Below are positions 12,454 to 20,100 of a stretch of DNA of 64,000 nt, in pieces. The notes under the pieces are model-generated. The model was given only the letters and a program-made list of their open reading frames with translations. It was not told the DNA's origin and made no database searches. Origin of the DNA: Rhodospirillum centenum SW (GTDB taxonomy: Bacteria; Pseudomonadota; Alphaproteobacteria; Azospirillales; Azospirillaceae); assembly GCF_000016185.1 (NCBI RefSeq), contig NC_011420.2, positions 1,260,501 through 1,324,500 on the forward strand, written 5' to 3'. Position 1 is the stretch's first letter, and each line of letters starts with the position of its first letter. Both the position numbers and the translations under genes were made by a program.

Positions 12454-13176
12454 TCAGGATGGCCAGATGCGCCCGGTGCGGGCGGCATAGGCCTCGTACT
12501 CGGCCCCGAAGCGGGTCCGCATCATCGCCTCTTCCTGCGGGACGCGCAGCAGCCACAATGCCGCGAACGCGGGAACGACAAGGGCGCCGGCGATCCAGTT
12601 CTGGAGAAGCAGCGGCTGCGCCAGCACCGAAATCCAGAGCGCGGCATACATCGGGTGCCGGATGCGGGCATAGACGCCACGGACCACCAGCTCATGCCCT
12701 TCCCGCACCTCCAGCCCCGGGCTCCAGTTCCGGCCCAGGTCGGCATGGCTGCGCCAGAACAGCCAGAGGAACGGCACCTGGAGCACCGCGCCCAGCACCG
12801 CCGCCCACGCCGGCAGCGTGTAGTCGGCGAAGCGGAAGGCGCCGAAGGAGAGATAGAGCAGCGGCAGCACCATCATGGTCACGAACATGGCCGCCAGCAC
12901 GAACAGCTCGGACGTGCCCCGCCGTGCCTCCACGATCCGGTTGCCGCTGACCCGCATCGAGGCCGGCACCCGGATCACCCACATGGCAAGGAATGCCGCG
13001 AGCCAGAGCGACGCGGCCCAGCCGTTCTCCGGCCAGCGGACGACGGCGACGACGAGCAGCACGATGCTGAGACCGAAGGTCACCAGCGACGGCGCACTTT
13101 TCATCATCGAGGGCCGTGGCATCGAGGCATCCGGCGGGGCCGCAGGCCCCGGAACGGCGGATTGCGGCATGGTCAT
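12454..13176 (-). CDS. Isoprenylcysteine carboxyl methyltransferase (ICMT)-family membrane protein
   Basis: 240 aa with five to six TM helices and the C-terminal ICMT/PEMT signature: REGHELVVRGVYARIRHPMY, where the GxYxxxRHPxY motif binds S-adenosylmethionine, then PQEEAMMRTRFGAEYEAYAAR, the conserved distal EExxxxxxFGxxYxxY. Bacterial members methylate lipids or small hydrophobic molecules; substrate unknown here. Start ATG 13176 (second ATG two codons on) has AGGAG about 9 bases upstream. It stands in the accessory block between DUF1467/tag and proS. A second, shorter ICMT-family gene lies at 62674. Confidence 0.8.
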   Translation of the reverse strand: MTMPQSAVPGPAAPPDASMPRPSMMKSAPSLVTFGLSIVLLVVAVVRWPENGWAASLWLAAFLAMWVIRVPASMRVSGNRIVEARRGTSELFVLAAMFVTMMVLPLLYLSFGAFRFADYTLPAWAAVLGAVLQVPFLWLFWRSHADLGRNWSPGLEVREGHELVVRGVYARIRHPMYAALWISVLAQPLLLQNWIAGALVVPAFAALWLLRVPQEEAMMRTRFGAEYEAYAARTGRIWPS

Positions 13177-13310
13177 GGTCGCCAGCTCCTATAGGATCGG
13201 TTCGCTGCCGGGACCATCGCGCGATTGCGAATGATTCGCAAGATAAACATTCATGGCGGGTGACGCCCTGCCGCACCCCGCCAGGGACGGTCTGCCGGGC
13301 CGGCCCGATG

Positions 13311-13841
13311 CTAGCGGTCCCGCCGGGAACAGACCGCGACCAGATCCGCCTCCGCATCGGAGGAAAGCGGCTGGCCGTTGAACAGCACCCGGTTCCCTTC
13401 CACCGTCACGGTCCCGAGATAGGCCTCCCCCGCATAGAGCGCATCGGCGGGGATGCCGAAGCGCTGCGCCAGCGGCAGGGTGATGCCGATCTCGATCCGG
13501 TCGGGCAGCGCGATCCGTGGCGACCCCGGCAGGTCGGCCGGCGCCACGGGCCTGCCGTTGACATCCACGCCCGGCCTGTACTCCACGTCGGCATCCGGCA
13601 CATGGCGCTGCAACCAGCGGCAGGCCGCGCGGTCCACGATGATGGTCGGCTGCCCGGTGCCCGGCCGCGCCTGGGGCTGTGGTGCCGTCTTCGGCGGGGC
13701 GATCCAGGCCGGTGCCTGGGCCGGCCGCTGCGCTTCGGTTCCCTGGGCCCCGGCGGTCGCCGGCAGCAGCAGCGCCAGCAACCCGGTGGCGGCGGCCACC
13801 GTTCCCATGGATACTGTCGTCCCCTTCTTCCTGAGCCGCAC
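13311..13841 (-). CDS. Exported protein of unknown function
   Basis: 176 aa with a clear signal peptide: basic start MRLRKKGTTVS, hydrophobic core VAAATGLLALLLPATAGA, probable cleavage after AGA/Q at about 32. A proline/glutamine-rich linker follows, then a compact domain with the conserved-looking stretch PDRIEIGITLPLAQRFG and two cysteines (VDRAACRWLQ; DLVAVCSRR) that could form a disulfide. Start is GTG 13841 with GGAAGG upstream; the internal ATG at 13808 would remove the basic n-region. I do not recognise the family. It is divergent from the AzgA-type permease with only 31 bases between starts, so they may share control. Confidence 0.65.
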   Translation of the reverse strand: MRLRKKGTTVSMGTVAAATGLLALLLPATAGAQGTEAQRPAQAPAWIAPPKTAPQPQARPGTGQPTIIVDRAACRWLQRHVPDADVEYRPGVDVNGRPVAPADLPGSPRIALPDRIEIGITLPLAQRFGIPADALYAGEAYLGTVTVEGNRVLFNGQPLSSDAEADLVAVCSRRDR

Positions 13842-13872
13842 GGCCGACCTTCCTTTCGAGCGGGACCCGATC

Positions 13873-15165
13873 TTGCTGGAATCCTACTTCAAGCTGAGCA
13901 CGCACGGCACCTCCGTCCGGACGGAGGTGCTGGCCGGTTTCACGATTTTTTTAACGATGGCCTACATCGTCTTCGTGAATCCACAGATCCTGGCGACCAC
14001 CGGCATGGATGCCGGCGCGGTGTTCGTGGCGACCTGCGTCGCCGCCGCGGTCGGCACGCTGGTGATGGGGCTCTACGCCAACTACCCCATCGCGCTCGCC
14101 CCCGGCATGGGGCTGAACGCCTACTTCGCCTACGCCGTGGTCGGCGGCATGGGCTATTCCTGGCAGGTGGCGCTGGGGGCCGTCTTCCTGTCCGGTGTGG
14201 CCTTCATCGTGCTGAGCCTGTTGCCGGTGCGCGAGGCCATCATCAACGCCATCCCCCGCAGCCTGAAGCTCGCCATCTCGGCCGGGATCGGCCTGTTCCT
14301 GGCGCTGATCGCGCTCCAGAACGCGGGCATCGTGGCGGATCATCCGGCGACGCTGGTGACGCTGGGCGACCTGACCCGGCCGGAGGCGGTGCTCGCCTCC
14401 CTGGGCTTCCTGCTGCTGGTCGCGCTGGCGGCCCGGCGCGTCACCGGGGCGGTGATCCTGGCCATCCTGGCCGTGACCCTGGCGGGCGTGCTGCTGGGCG
14501 TGACGCCGTTCGACGGCCGCATCGTCTCCCTGCCCCCGGACCCGTCCCCGACCTTCCTCCAGATGGACGTGACCGGGGCGCTGCATGTCGGGCTGGTCGC
14601 CATCGTCTTCGCCTTCCTGTTCGTGGACCTGTTCGACACGGCCGGCACCCTGGTCGGCGTCGCCCATCGGGCCGGGCTGCTGACGCCCGACGGCCGGCTG
14701 CCGCGGCTGGGACGGGCGCTGCTGGCGGACAGCACGGCGACGGTGGCCGGCGCCATGCTGGGGACCAGCACGGTGACCAGCTACATCGAGAGTGCCGCCG
14801 GCGTGAATGTCGGCGGGCGGACCGGGCTTGCGGCCTTCGTGGTGGCGCTGCTGTTCCTGGCCTGCCTGTTCCTGGCGCCGCTGGCGGCCGCCATCCCGGC
14901 CTATGCGACCGCCCCCGCCCTGCTCTATGTCGCCTGCCTGATGACGCATGGACTTGCGGAGGTGGACTGGGACGATGTGACCGAATACGCGCCGGCCGTG
15001 GTGACGGCGGTGGCGATGCCGCTGACCTTCTCCATCGCCCACGGCATCGGTTTCGGCTTCATCGCCTATGTCGGGATCAAGCTGCTGTCGGGGCGGCTGG
15101 CTGCCCTGAATCCGGCCATCGTGATCCTGGCCGGGCTGTTCGTCGTGAAATTCGCTACCGCCTGA
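13873..15165 (+). CDS. NCS2-family purine permease, AzgA type
   Basis: 430-aa inner membrane protein with about 13 TM segments, likely a proton symporter for adenine, guanine or hypoxanthine. Hallmarks: HGTSVRTEVLAGFTIFLTMAYI at the N-terminus, ALAPGMGLNAYFAY, and FVDLFDTAGTLVGVA followed by LGTSTVTSYIESAAG. AzgA proteins begin close to the pattern MLExxFKLxxHGT; here that gives TTG at 13873 (LLESYFKLSTHGT). An in-frame ATG at 13807 adds 22 unusual residues and would overlap the divergent exported-protein gene, so the TTG is preferred though its ribosome site (GAGCGGG) is weak. Substrate assigned from family only. Confidence 0.85.
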   Translation: MLESYFKLSTHGTSVRTEVLAGFTIFLTMAYIVFVNPQILATTGMDAGAVFVATCVAAAVGTLVMGLYANYPIALAPGMGLNAYFAYAVVGGMGYSWQVALGAVFLSGVAFIVLSLLPVREAIINAIPRSLKLAISAGIGLFLALIALQNAGIVADHPATLVTLGDLTRPEAVLASLGFLLLVALAARRVTGAVILAILAVTLAGVLLGVTPFDGRIVSLPPDPSPTFLQMDVTGALHVGLVAIVFAFLFVDLFDTAGTLVGVAHRAGLLTPDGRLPRLGRALLADSTATVAGAMLGTSTVTSYIESAAGVNVGGRTGLAAFVVALLFLACLFLAPLAAAIPAYATAPALLYVACLMTHGLAEVDWDDVTEYAPAVVTAVAMPLTFSIAHGIGFGFIAYVGIKLLSGRLAALNPAIVILAGLFVVKFATA

Positions 15166-15263
15166 ACTGCCGCAGATCAGGGGCTCGCGGGGTGCAGGCA
15201 AGGCGCCGACGGAGCGCCTGCCTGCAAAGGGGCAGAGCGATTGAAAAATCAGCAAAAAGAAGA

Positions 15264-15292
15264 TGACGCGGGAAAGCGGATTTGCTTATACT
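15264..15292 (+). promoter_or_regulatory. Candidate sigma-70 promoter for the small RNA
   Basis: A -10-like TATACT (15287-15292) has a weak -35-like TGACGC (15264-15269) 17 bases upstream. The start would be near 15298. The -35 match is poor, so the call rests on the -10 and on the structured transcript that follows. Confidence 0.35.
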
Positions 15293-15297
15293 CGCTT

Positions 15298-15460
15298 CAC
15301 AAAAAAGAAAGACCGCGCTGACAGGACAGCGCGGCCTGAGTTTAGGGAGGAATCGCCACCAGGCGTCTGTCAAGAGGGAACAAACCCTCTCAACACCACC
15401 GAGTTTGATACCCAGTATCCTGCAAGGCAAGCCGATTTTACGGCTCGCCTTCTTTTTTGT
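15298..15460 (+). ncRNA. Candidate intergenic small RNA of about 160 nt
   Basis: Downstream of the promoter-like sequence come a perfect 8-bp hairpin with 6-base loop (15313-15320 with 15327-15334), a small CGCC/GGCG stem, a 6-bp hairpin AGAGGG/CCCTCT (15373-15378 with 15385-15390), and a 10-bp stem with one mismatch (15425-15434 with 15441-15450) followed by TTCTTTTTT. This is the layout of a free-standing bacterial small RNA or a terminated leader. I cannot match it to a known riboswitch or RNA family. It could instead be a structured 3' end of the permease mRNA. Confidence 0.45.
15425..15459 (+). terminator. Rho-independent terminator
   Basis: AGGCAAGCCG (15425-15434), loop ATTTTA, CGGCTCGCCT (15441-15450), one mismatch, then TTCTTTTTT. 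The best intrinsic terminator in the window by T run. It would end both the candidate small RNA and any read-through from the purine permease. Confidence 0.8.
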
Positions 15461-15547
15461 GCTTTTTTCAGGCGCCTTGCCTAATTTAAGTTCATATGAT
15501 CGCTCGATGTTCAGCGATCCGCCCAATCAGCAGGCACCCCTGCCCGA

Positions 15548-16120
15548 TCAGAAACCCGCGTAGCCGTCGAAGCCCGCCGCCCGGGCCTCCCTCCAGGGCA
15601 GCGCGAGTCCGGCCAGCCGTGCCTGCACGGGGCACTCCGGCCGGTGCGCCCCCGGCAGATAGCCGATGCTCATCAGGAATTCGCCGACGATCTCGCCGCC
15701 GGTGAAGCGGAAGGTGCGCTTGAACAGCGCCACCCAGTCGCCCTTGCTGCGCGGATGATGGGCAGCCAGCCAGCCGGCGAAGCCGCCATGGCTCGCCCGC
15801 ATGCCCTGGATCACCTGCGCATTGTGGATCGCGGCCGCGATCTTCAGCCGGTTGCGGATGATGCCGGGATCGGCCAGCAGCCGGTCGATGTCGGCCGGTC
15901 CATAGGCGGCCACGCGGTCCACGTCGAACCCGTCATAGGCGGCGCGGAACGCCGCCCGCTTCTTCAGGATGGTCAGCCAGGAAAGGCCGGCCTGGTTGAT
16001 CTCCAGCACCAGCCGCTCGAACAGCGCCGCCTCGTCGTCCAGCGGAACGCCGTACTCGCTCTCGTGATAGGGGCCATGCCAGGGGTGGCCGGGGGCGATG
16101 TCGCAGTAGCTGAGCGTCAT
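15548..16120 (-). CDS. tag: DNA-3-methyladenine glycosylase I
   Basis: Removes 3-methyladenine from alkylated DNA. 190 aa, standard length. Zinc ligands of the family are present: Cys6 and His19 (YHESEYG) at the N-terminus, and the His and Cys of GAHRPECPV near the C-terminus. The active-site glutamate sits in LEINQAGLSWLTILKKR (about residue 40). ATG 16120 lies only 6 bases after the DUF1467 stop, so tag is the last gene of the long nuo operon. With alkA frameshifted in this sequence, Tag may be the only intact 3-methyladenine glycosylase in view. Confidence 0.95.
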   Translation of the reverse strand: MTLSYCDIAPGHPWHGPYHESEYGVPLDDEAALFERLVLEINQAGLSWLTILKKRAAFRAAYDGFDVDRVAAYGPADIDRLLADPGIIRNRLKIAAAIHNAQVIQGMRASHGGFAGWLAAHHPRSKGDWVALFKRTFRFTGGEIVGEFLMSIGYLPGAHRPECPVQARLAGLALPWREARAAGFDGYAGF

Positions 16121-16126
16121 GCGCTC

Positions 16127-16384
16127 TCACGACCCTTCAGGCGGCCGCATCAGCGCCTGCCAGTCCAGCACCCCGGCGGCGAACAGCCCCCACACCGCAC
16201 CGACGATCACGGCCGAGATGACGCTGGTCCAGAGGAACTTGCGGGCCAGCATGGGCCGCGCCGGTGCGCTGGCGGCCGTACCCGGCTCCGGGTCGTCGTG
16301 GGGCTTCACGCCGAAGGGCAGCACGGCGAACAGCACGATCCACCAGGCCGTGAAATAGATGGCAGCAAGGGTGAGCCAGCCCAT
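16127..16384 (-). CDS. DUF1467 small membrane protein
   Basis: 85 aa with two TM helices (LTLAAIYFTAWWIVLFAVLPFG near the start; LWTSVISAVIVGAVWGLFAAG later) and a short hydrophilic loop with EPGTAASAPARP. This matches DUF1467, a family found mainly in alphaproteobacteria, where it usually lies between mce and proS; here proS is 4 kb further on because the accessory block intervenes. Function unknown. Start ATG 16384, 9 bases after the mce stop, 6 bases before tag. Confidence 0.85.
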   Translation of the reverse strand: MGWLTLAAIYFTAWWIVLFAVLPFGVKPHDDPEPGTAASAPARPMLARKFLWTSVISAVIVGAVWGLFAAGVLDWQALMRPPEGS

Positions 16385-16393
16385 GCCCGGGCC

Positions 16394-16798
16394 TCAGGCC
16401 TGTTCCAGCTCGACCAGGGTGCCGAACAGGTCCTTGGGATGCAGGAACAGCACCGGCCTGTCGTGCGCGCCGATCTTCGGCTCGCCGTCGCCCAGGACCC
16501 GCATCCCCTGCGCCTTCAGCCGGTCGCGCGCGGCGAGGATGTCCTCCACCTCGTAGCAGATGTGGTGGATGCCGCCCGAGGGGTTCTTCTCCAGGAACTT
16601 TGCGATCGGGCTGTCGGCCCCCAGCGGGTGCAGCAGCTCGATCTTCGTGTTGGGCAGTTCGACGAAGACGGTGGTGACGCCGTGGGCGGGCAGGTCCACC
16701 GGCGCGCTCACCCGTGCCCCGAGGGTGTCCCGGTAGGTGCCGCTGGCGGCGGCGAGGTCGGGGACCACGATGGCGACGTGATTGAGGCGGCCGATCAT
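16394..16798 (-). CDS. mce: Methylmalonyl-CoA epimerase
   Basis: Interconverts (R)- and (S)-methylmalonyl-CoA in propionyl-CoA use. 134 aa, one glyoxalase/VOC domain of two repeats. Metal ligands fit: His7 (GRLNHVAIVV), the His of IHHICYEVED, and the Glu of TLVELEQA at the end. The frame is open 45 bases further, but the family start MIGRLNHVAI puts ATG at 16798. It follows rnj by 28 bases in the operon, its usual place in alphaproteobacteria; the mutase itself is not in this window. Confidence 0.93.
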   Translation of the reverse strand: MIGRLNHVAIVVPDLAAASGTYRDTLGARVSAPVDLPAHGVTTVFVELPNTKIELLHPLGADSPIAKFLEKNPSGGIHHICYEVEDILAARDRLKAQGMRVLGDGEPKIGAHDRPVLFLHPKDLFGTLVELEQA

Positions 16799-16826
16799 TC
16801 TGTCTGTACTCCGGATCAGGGTCCGC

Positions 16827-18509
16827 TCAGAGGCGGACGACATGTACTTCCGTCAGGGGCTTGCGCCCCTGGCTGGCGTTGAAGCTGCGCCGGATGGCAA
16901 GGCGCACGGCTTCGCGCACCGCCTCGTCGTCCCGCCGCGACGGCATGGGCATAGTCTCGACGGTCCGGCGGAGCAAGTCCACCAGATCGGCGACCGCCGC
17001 TTCCGTCTCTTCCGGGTCCAGCAGCCCCATGACGGAGACCCGGGGATCGGTGGCGAGGTCGCCCTTGGCCGTCAGCAGCACCGTGGCGACGGCGGCACCG
17101 TTGTTCATCATGCGGTGGCGCGAGCGCATGGCGCCGCCATGGACCGGAACGATCCGCCGCCCGTCCAGGCAGAGCCGCCCGGACGGCACATGGCCCACGA
17201 TCTCCGCCGGGCCGGGTCCGATGCGGATGACGGCGCCGTCCTCGGGGATCACCGTCTCGCCCACCTGGCACTGCTGCGCGAGCTGGGCGTTCGCCGTCAG
17301 GTGCCGGCGCTCGCCATGGACGGGGATCACGGCCCGCGGCCTGACCCACTGGTAGAGGCTGGTCAGCTCGTCCCGCGCCGGATGGCCCGAGACATGGACG
17401 AAGGCGTCGTCCGCCGTCACCACCTCGATGCCGCGGCGGATCAGGGCGTTCTGGACCTTGGCGATGTCCTTCTCGTTGCCCGGAATCTCGCGGGCGGAGA
17501 AGACGACGACATCGCCCGGCACGAGGTCGATCTCCGGATGGTCGCCCCCCGCGATGCGGGACAGCGCCGCCCGGGGCTCGCCCTGGCTGCCCGTGCAGAT
17601 CAGCACGCACTTGTCGCGCGGCAGGAAGCCCGCATCATGCTCGGTGACGAAGGGCGGCAGGTCGGTCAGGTAGCCGTTCGCCCGCGCCGCCGCGTCGATC
17701 CGCCAGAGCGACCGCCCGACCAGAGCGACATGGCGGTCGTTGGCCTGCGCGGCGACGGCGATGGAGTGCAGCCGGGCCACGTTGGTGGCGAAGCAGCCGA
17801 CCGCGATGCGCCCGGTGTAGCGCCCGAACAGGGTGATGAGGCTGTCGCGCACGGCCGCCTCCGCCCCCGCGACGCCGGGCACGAGCGCGTTGGTGCTGTC
17901 GCAGACGAGGGCGGTCACCCCTTCCCGCCCCAGCCGCTTCAGCGCCGCCTCGTCGGCGGTGGTGCCGATCACCGGATCGGGGTCCAGCTTCCAGTCGCCG
18001 CTGTGCAGCACGGTGCCCGCCGGGGTGCGGATGACCAGGGCGTTCGGCTCCGGGATGGAGTGGGTGACGGTCACCAGCTCCAGGTCGAAGGGGCCGACCT
18101 GGAAGCGGCCGGACAGCGGCACCTCGATGATCTGCACGTCGCCGGAGAGGCCGCGCTCCTGGAGCTTCACCCGCAGCACGGAAGCCGCGAAGGGGGTGCA
18201 GTAGACCGGACAGCGCAGTTCCGGCCAGAGATAGGGCACGGCGCCGAGATGGTCCTCATGCGCGTGGGTGATGACGAGGCCGGCCAGATCCTCCCTGCGC
18301 TCCGCGATGAAGGCCGGGTCCGGCAGCAGGATCTCCACGCCGGGCGTCGTCTCGTCGCCGAAGCTGATCCCGAGATCGACCATCAGCCACCGGCCGGCGT
18401 GGCCGTAGAGATTGAGGTTCATCCCGATCTCGCCGGACCCGCCCAGCGGCACGAAGTACAGGGCCCCGGGATCGAAATCGGCGTCGCCGAGGGCAATCGC
18501 ATTATCCAT
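16827..18509 (-). CDS. rnj: Ribonuclease J
   Basis: Metallo-beta-lactamase/beta-CASP ribonuclease with 5'-3' exonuclease and endonuclease activity in RNA maturation and decay. 560 aa. Metal-binding HAHEDH at residues 82-87, further ligands in the HSGDWK segment, beta-CASP motifs, and the late HVSGHPARDEL and PVHGERRHL stretches. The frame can start at TTG 18515, but ATG 18509 (MDNAIALGDADF) follows two codons later and is the more likely start. It lies 10 bases after coaX. RNase J in proteobacteria is mostly alphaproteobacterial, and it usually sits just here after birA-coaX. Confidence 0.95.
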   Translation of the reverse strand: MDNAIALGDADFDPGALYFVPLGGSGEIGMNLNLYGHAGRWLMVDLGISFGDETTPGVEILLPDPAFIAERREDLAGLVITHAHEDHLGAVPYLWPELRCPVYCTPFAASVLRVKLQERGLSGDVQIIEVPLSGRFQVGPFDLELVTVTHSIPEPNALVIRTPAGTVLHSGDWKLDPDPVIGTTADEAALKRLGREGVTALVCDSTNALVPGVAGAEAAVRDSLITLFGRYTGRIAVGCFATNVARLHSIAVAAQANDRHVALVGRSLWRIDAAARANGYLTDLPPFVTEHDAGFLPRDKCVLICTGSQGEPRAALSRIAGGDHPEIDLVPGDVVVFSAREIPGNEKDIAKVQNALIRRGIEVVTADDAFVHVSGHPARDELTSLYQWVRPRAVIPVHGERRHLTANAQLAQQCQVGETVIPEDGAVIRIGPGPAEIVGHVPSGRLCLDGRRIVPVHGGAMRSRHRMMNNGAAVATVLLTAKGDLATDPRVSVMGLLDPEETEAAVADLVDLLRRTVETMPMPSRRDDEAVREAVRLAIRRSFNASQGRKPLTEVHVVRL

Positions 18510-18519
18510 GGTCAATGAC

Positions 18520-19305
18520 TTACCGGGCTGCGTTGCGTTGGTGGATGAGCCGCAGCCCCCGGAGGGTCAGGTCTGCGTCGATGGCGTCCACGAGGCTGCT
18601 GCCTTCCGCGAACAGCCGCACGAGGCCGCCGGTGCCGATGACGGTGACGGGCGGGTCGCCCGTGGGCGACAGTTCGGCCTTGATCCGCGTGAGGATGCCT
18701 TCGATCATCCCCGTATATCCCCAGAACATGCCGGACTGCATGGCGGCCACCGTGCCCTTCCCGATCACCCGGTCGGGCCGCAGGATGTCCACCTTGGGCA
18801 ACTGTGCCGCCACCCGGTGCAGCGCGTCCAGGGACAGCACCGGCCCCGGGGCGATGACACCGCCGGCGAAATCTCCGTTCGCGTCCACCACGTCGAAGGT
18901 GGTGCCGGTGCCGATATCGATGACGACCAGCGGCGGCGGATAGGTAGCGACAGCGGCCACGGCGTTGACCAGACGGTCGGCCCCGGCCTCCTTCGGGTTG
19001 TCGATCCGCACCTCCAGCCCCAGCCGCACCCCGGGATCGCCCACCCGCATCGGGGTGCAGCCGAAATGCTCCTCGCACAGCGTCGTCAGGGGGCCGGTCT
19101 GCGCCGGCACGACGCTGGACAGGATGGCGGCGTGGATGTCCTTCGGCGTCAGCCCCTTCATCGCCATCAGGGCCACCAGCCAGACGGCATGTTCGTCGGC
19201 CGTGCGGCGGCCGTCGGTGGAGACGCGCCACTGCCCCCGCTTCACATCGCCTTCGAAGACGGCGAAGACGACGTTGGTGTTGCCGGCGTCGATGGCGAGC
19301 AGCAT
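18520..19305 (-). CDS. coaX: Type III pantothenate kinase
   Basis: First step of coenzyme A synthesis: pantothenate to 4'-phosphopantothenate. 261 aa. Family motifs: N-terminal DAGNTN phosphate loop (6-11), GADRLVNAVAA in the middle, then DIGTGTTFDVV and GGVIAPG. The start ATG 19305 is set by the invariant MLLAIDAGNTN and has GGTAAGGAC directly before it; the longer open frame upstream belongs to birA in another phase. It lies 11 bases after birA and 10 before rnj, in the distal part of the nuo operon. Confidence 0.96.
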   Translation of the reverse strand: MLLAIDAGNTNVVFAVFEGDVKRGQWRVSTDGRRTADEHAVWLVALMAMKGLTPKDIHAAILSSVVPAQTGPLTTLCEEHFGCTPMRVGDPGVRLGLEVRIDNPKEAGADRLVNAVAAVATYPPPLVVIDIGTGTTFDVVDANGDFAGGVIAPGPVLSLDALHRVAAQLPKVDILRPDRVIGKGTVAAMQSGMFWGYTGMIEGILTRIKAELSPTGDPPVTVIGTGGLVRLFAEGSSLVDAIDADLTLRGLRLIHQRNAAR

Positions 19306-19316
19306 GTCCTTACCCT

Positions 19317-20090
19317 TCAGCCGAAGAAGACGTCGCCGGCCGTGACCCGGCGGCGCCCTTCGGTCGTCTCGACGATCAGGCCGCCATCGTCGTCCAGATC
19401 CACGAAGCGGCCGGCGAAGCTCTCCCCCGCCAGCCGGACCGTCAAGGGTCCGCCCAGCCCGTGCGCGGCGTTCAGCCAGGCCGCCCGCACGGGCGCAAAG
19501 CCCTGCGCCCGCCAGCGGTTGTACCAGGACTGGAAGTGCCCGGCATAGCGTGCCAGCACGTCCGCGGGATCGGGCGACACCGCCCCGCGGGACAGCAGCG
19601 AGCAGGACGGATAGCCCGGTGCGTCCGGATGGTGCAGGACGTTGATGCCGACGCCCACGACCAGCCAGTCCACCCGGCCGTCCGCGGCCGGTTCGGATTC
19701 CAGCAGGATGCCGGCGATCTTCGCCCCGTCCACCAGCACGTCGTTGGGCCACTTCAGCCGGGCAAGGCCGGGGACCAGATCCGAGACGGTCTGGCCCACG
19801 GCAAGCGCCGCGACGAAGGACACCTGCGCCGCCACGACCGGCGGAACGCCGGGCCGGAGCACGAGGCTGGTGTAGAGATTGCCCTCCGGCGAACTCCAGC
19901 CGCGCCCGCGGCGCCCGCGGCCGGCCTCCTGCCGCCGGGCCCGGACCAGGGTCCCCTCCGGAGCCCCGGCCTGGGCCAGGGCCTTCGCCTCGTCGTTCGT
20001 GCTGCCGCAGACCTCCAGCTGGACCAGCCGGTACCAGGGCGGGAGGTCGGGCGACCGGACCATCACCCCGGTTTCCGCCGTATCGGACAT
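19317..20090 (-). CDS. birA: Biotin-[acetyl-CoA-carboxylase] ligase
   Basis: Attaches biotin to carboxylase carrier proteins via biotinyl-AMP. 257 aa. Biotin/adenylate motif GRGRRGRGWSSPEGNLYTS, then LKWPNDVLVDGAKIAGILLE with the catalytic lysine, and a C-terminal SH3-like part (GGPLTVRLAGESFAGRFVDL). There is no N-terminal helix-turn-helix, so unlike E. coli BirA it should not repress biotin genes. ATG 20090 lies 10 bases after the nuoN stop; the birA-coaX-rnj run after nuoN is typical of alphaproteobacteria. Confidence 0.95.
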   Translation of the reverse strand: MSDTAETGVMVRSPDLPPWYRLVQLEVCGSTNDEAKALAQAGAPEGTLVRARRQEAGRGRRGRGWSSPEGNLYTSLVLRPGVPPVVAAQVSFVAALAVGQTVSDLVPGLARLKWPNDVLVDGAKIAGILLESEPAADGRVDWLVVGVGINVLHHPDAPGYPSCSLLSRGAVSPDPADVLARYAGHFQSWYNRWRAQGFAPVRAAWLNAAHGLGGPLTVRLAGESFAGRFVDLDDDGGLIVETTEGRRRVTAGDVFFG

Positions 20091-20100
20091 GGGGCGCCGA

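Larger units (their letters stand above)
15166..15547. other. 382-bp AT-richer gap holding a candidate small RNA and a tag 3' hairpin
   Basis: The gap between the permease and tag has no convincing gene. It contains a promoter-like pair, two perfect hairpins, a strong terminator on the plus strand (separate entries) and a 7-bp perfect hairpin GATCGCT/AGCGATC (15498-15504 with 15513-15519) that could end tag transcripts on the minus strand. A second, wider pairing, GCAAGGC (15422-15428) with GCCTTGC (15474-15480), surrounds the terminator. Confidence 0.6.

Noticed and set aside
13807-13873. ATG 13807 as start of the AzgA-type permease
   Set aside because: It would overlap the divergent exported-protein gene and add 22 residues not seen in the family; the TTG at 13873 matches the AzgA N-terminus. 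CCATGG reads as ATG on both strands by chance.
15263-15484. Small plus-strand and minus-strand open frames in the 15.2-15.5 kb gap
   Set aside because: They run through hairpins and the terminator, lack ribosome sites and have unusual composition; an RNA is the better explanation.
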